From Planctomycetota bacterium (GTDB lineage: Bacteria > Planctomycetota > SBBH01 > JACQRN01): a stretch of 16,105 bases of DNA. Both the position numbers and the translations under genes were made by a program. Below the pieces are notes generated by a model that was not told the origin of the DNA, made no database searches, and saw only the letters and a list, made by a program, of their open reading frames with translations. Every line of letters begins with the position of its first letter. Within the stretch, counting starts at the first letter, position 1. Shown one piece after another: positions 14,294 to 16,105 of the stretch. Where the stretch lies: contig JACQRN010000127.1 in NCBI GenBank assembly GCA_016206515.1, positions 1-16,105 on the forward strand. The letters are read 5' to 3'.

Positions 14294-14839
14294 ATGGTCA
14301 TGAGGCGTCTCTACGTCCGGGGGATCCCGTATTCGGCGACCGAGTCGGAGCTGCGTACGCACTTCACGCAGTTCGGCAAGGTCGTGGCGGTCCAGGTGGT
14401 CATGGACCGGGAGACGGGACGGTCGAAGGGGTTCGCCTTCGTGGAGTTCGAAACCGAGGAGCAGGCGAAGGCGGCGATGCAGAAGGGGGACGGGATCGAG
14501 TTCGGCGGCCGCCGGATCATGGTCAGCGAGGCCCGTCCGAAGGGGGAGCGGCTTCCGATGGGGTCGGCCTTCCGCCCCCCGTTCGCCGCAGGTCCGCGGC
14601 CGCCGTTCGGGGCGCGTCCCGGCGCTCCGGGAGGCCCGCGGACGCCGGGTCCCGCCCCGGTCACCGGCCCGGGCGGCGCCGTCCGCACGGGGCCGCCGGT
14701 CGGGGATCGCCCGCGGGGTCCCAAGCCCGCCTGGCGCGAGGCGAAGGAGCGCCGGGAAAGGGAGGCGCGCATCAACCGCCGCAGCCGCGAGGGGGGCGAC
14801 GAGGAGAAGTTCAAGCCGGACGAGGAACTGGATTTTTGA
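14294..14839 (+). CDS. RRM-type RNA-binding protein with Pro/Gly-rich tail
   Basis: One RNA-recognition motif occupies residues about 4-80, with RNP2 LYVRGI at 6-11 and RNP1 KGFAFVEF at 45-52, both carrying the aromatic residues that stack on RNA bases. It is followed by GIEFGGRRIMVSEARPKG, typical of small bacterial glycine-rich RRM proteins. Residues about 85-150 are low-complexity Pro/Gly/Arg, and the C terminus is charged (WREAKERREREARINRRSRE, then acidic EEKFKPDEEL). Total length is 181 aa, longer than the roughly 100 aa of simple bacterial RRM proteins. Such proteins bind RNA and are often linked to cold or stress adaptation. ATG 14294 has GGAGG 8 nt upstream; ATG 14300 is an alternative. 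Confidence 0.9.
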   Translation: MVMRRLYVRGIPYSATESELRTHFTQFGKVVAVQVVMDRETGRSKGFAFVEFETEEQAKAAMQKGDGIEFGGRRIMVSEARPKGERLPMGSAFRPPFAAGPRPPFGARPGAPGGPRTPGPAPVTGPGGAVRTGPPVGDRPRGPKPAWREAKERREREARINRRSREGGDEEKFKPDEELDF

Positions 14840-14841
14840 CC

Positions 14842-15285
14842 ATGCCCGCCGGCAAGAAGCCCGAGGTTCCCAAGAAGATCGGAAAGTTGGTCCTGGTGGC
14901 CGACGACCACCGGAACATCCGGAACATCGTCTGCTTCACCCTCGAGAAGGAGGGGTTCGGCACGGTGCAGGCGTCCGACGGACAGGGGGCTTTGTTCGCC
15001 CTCCTCTCGAACAAGGTAGACCTGATCCTTCTCGACAGCGCCATGCCCCGGATCGATGGGTTGGAGGTGTGCCGGACGCTGAAGAAAGATCCGAAAACCC
15101 GGGACATCCCCATCATTTTCAGCACGGGGCGAACCGACAAGCAGCACGTCCTGGACGCCATCCAGGCGGGGGCGGCCGACTACATCGTCAAGCCGTTCGC
15201 GCCGGACGTGCTCGTGAACAAGGTGAGGAAGGTCCTGGGGCTGCCCGTGGAGCCCAGGGAGAAGGACGAACCTCGGCATGGGTGA
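14842..15285 (+). CDS. Single-domain (CheY-like) response regulator
   Basis: The 147-residue protein is a lone receiver domain with no output domain. It has the acidic pair D21-D22 (LVADDHRNIR), the phospho-acceptor D65 in LILLDSAMPRIDG, T95 in IIFSTGRTD and K117 in YIVKPFAP, so it should be phosphorylatable. The short basic N-terminal extension (AGKKPEVPKKIGK) is unremarkable. No histidine kinase is in the window, so its partner is unknown. It lies 2 bp after the RRM gene and probably shares its transcript. ATG 14842 is chosen; TTG 14836, overlapping the RRM stop, is possible. Confidence 0.92.
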   Translation: MPAGKKPEVPKKIGKLVLVADDHRNIRNIVCFTLEKEGFGTVQASDGQGALFALLSNKVDLILLDSAMPRIDGLEVCRTLKKDPKTRDIPIIFSTGRTDKQHVLDAIQAGAADYIVKPFAPDVLVNKVRKVLGLPVEPREKDEPRHG

Positions 15286-16105
15286 TCGGGTCAGGATGAC
15301 ATGTCGTGGTGTCGTCTTTCTTCTGACCCTCGGTGCGGCGGACGCGGATCCTCCGCCCCTCGATCTGGAGGCGACCTGCCGGAAGGTCCAGGATGTGCTC
15401 GCCCAAGTGCGCGGCCTGCCGTGGCGGGAGCCGGTCCTTTCCGAGGTCGTCACGCTCGATCGTCTGCGCGAGCTGCTCTCAGAGGAGATCCGCCGGACCT
15501 CCGGCGAGGAGGGGATCGCGCGGGAGGAGAAGTCGCTGCGCCGCCTGGGGTTGATCGCGCCGGACGCCTCGCTTCTGGCGCTCTATCTCGACGCGATGGC
15601 ACCCCAGGTCGCGGGGTTGTACCTCCCGTCCCAGGGGCGGTTCGTGATGGTCGACGCGTACCGCTCCCTGGCGGGGCAGATCCTCGCCCACGAGCTGCAG
15701 CACGCCATGCAGGACCAGCACGTCGACCTCGACCGCCTCGATGCGATGTCCGAGGAGAACGCTGACCGGGCGACCGCCTTCCACGCCGTGATCGAGGGGG
15801 AGGCGGAGTTCGTCGCGGGGTTGTGCCTGCCGCGCCTGGCCGAGGTTCTTCCGCAGGATCCCCCGCGCGCCGGGGAGGTGTACCAGATGCTCACGGCGGT
15901 GCTCGTCTCCTCCGGGGCCCCGGACTTCATGATGGAGGACGCGCTCGTCTCGTACGTCGGTTGCAAGATGCTCGTCGCCTCGGTGCACGAGCAGGGGGGG
16001 TGGGAGGCAGTCGACCGGCTCCTGCGCGAGCCGCCCCCCTCCACGGAGCAGATCCTGCACCCGGACAAGCGCGCCTCCGGCGAGCCCCCGCGCGAGGTGT
16101 CGCTC
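15278..16105 (+). CDS. Secreted HExxH metallopeptidase-like protein (partial, runs off the window)
   Basis: An open frame from ATG 15278 continues to the end of the window (276 residues so far, no stop). The N terminus looks like a signal peptide: basic MGDRVRMTCR, hydrophobic GVVFLLTLGA, then a possible ADA cleavage site. The segment VAGLYLPSQGRFVMVDAYRS leads into ILAHELQHAMQDQH with the zinc-binding HELQH at 138-142. Acidic residues about 31-39 positions later (IEGEAEF, E173/E175/E177) could supply the third ligand, as in gluzincin-type proteases. Similar AHELTHALQDQH proteins of unknown role occur in many soil bacteria. It overlaps the response regulator by 8 bp. ATG 15296 is an alternative start. 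Its substrate is unknown. Confidence 0.7.
   Translation, partial: MGDRVRMTCRGVVFLLTLGAADADPPPLDLEATCRKVQDVLAQVRGLPWREPVLSEVVTLDRLRELLSEEIRRTSGEEGIAREEKSLRRLGLIAPDASLLALYLDAMAPQVAGLYLPSQGRFVMVDAYRSLAGQILAHELQHAMQDQHVDLDRLDAMSEENADRATAFHAVIEGEAEFVAGLCLPRLAEVLPQDPPRAGEVYQMLTAVLVSSGAPDFMMEDALVSYVGCKMLVASVHEQGGWEAVDRLLREPPPSTEQILHPDKRASGEPPREVSL

Overview
This is a visibly GC-rich bacterial chromosome segment. It carries mostly housekeeping and accessory genes, packed tightly with several start/stop overlaps (GTGA, ATGA, TAATG). There is no phage, IS element, CRISPR array, rRNA or tRNA that I can see. The phylum cannot be fixed from the sequence alone. The combination of high GC, GAGGGGTATACTG-type -10 elements, a MOT1-type transporter, a TIGR04283 glycosyltransferase and selenoprotein genes would fit an uncultivated soil or sediment lineage (Acidobacteriota, Methylomirabilota/Rokubacteria or Desulfobacterota-like). 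That assignment is inference.

Layout. Positions 1-442 are non-coding with a small inverted/direct repeat cluster. A VapBC-like toxin-antitoxin pair (443-1080) follows, then a non-coding stretch with a promoter-like element, then a MOT1/SulP molybdate or sulfate transporter (1460-2635). Next come three shikimate-pathway genes: aroB and aroC in a coupled + strand pair, and a divergent EPSP synthase (aroA) on the - strand whose 3' end overlaps aroC. Then come a small frameshifted ORF, a - strand secreted thioredoxin-fold gene, and a divergent + strand run of five overlapping or close genes (HAD phosphatase, TIGR02757 protein, peroxiredoxin, TIGR04283 glycosyltransferase, YyaL/DUF255 thioredoxin-domain lipoprotein). 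A convergent BrxA/BrxB-type bacilliredoxin is followed by citrate synthase, an RRM RNA-binding protein, a single-domain response regulator, and the start of a secreted HExxH metallopeptidase-like protein that runs off the window.

The most interesting content is a probable selenoprotein locus at 6617-9477. The peroxiredoxin has an in-frame TGA exactly where the peroxidatic Cys of the TxxC motif belongs. About 1.6 kb away, the secreted thioredoxin-fold protein is interrupted by two consecutive in-frame TGA codons inside its thioredoxin domain. Both readings continue in the same frame into conserved C-terminal parts. Both TGA sites are followed 18-21 nt later by a perfect hairpin with a five-base (U/C)GUGA loop, which fits bacterial SECIS geometry. 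The thioredoxin-fold protein would therefore carry a vicinal Sec-Sec pair, which I do not recognise as a described arrangement. With the YyaL protein and the bacilliredoxin-like protein, the region holds four thiol/selenol redox proteins and a member of a family named for its link to selenium-related genes. A second point of interest is that the EPSP synthase carries Ala and Leu at the positions equivalent to E. coli Gly96 and Pro101, the pattern known from the glyphosate-insensitive CP4 enzyme.
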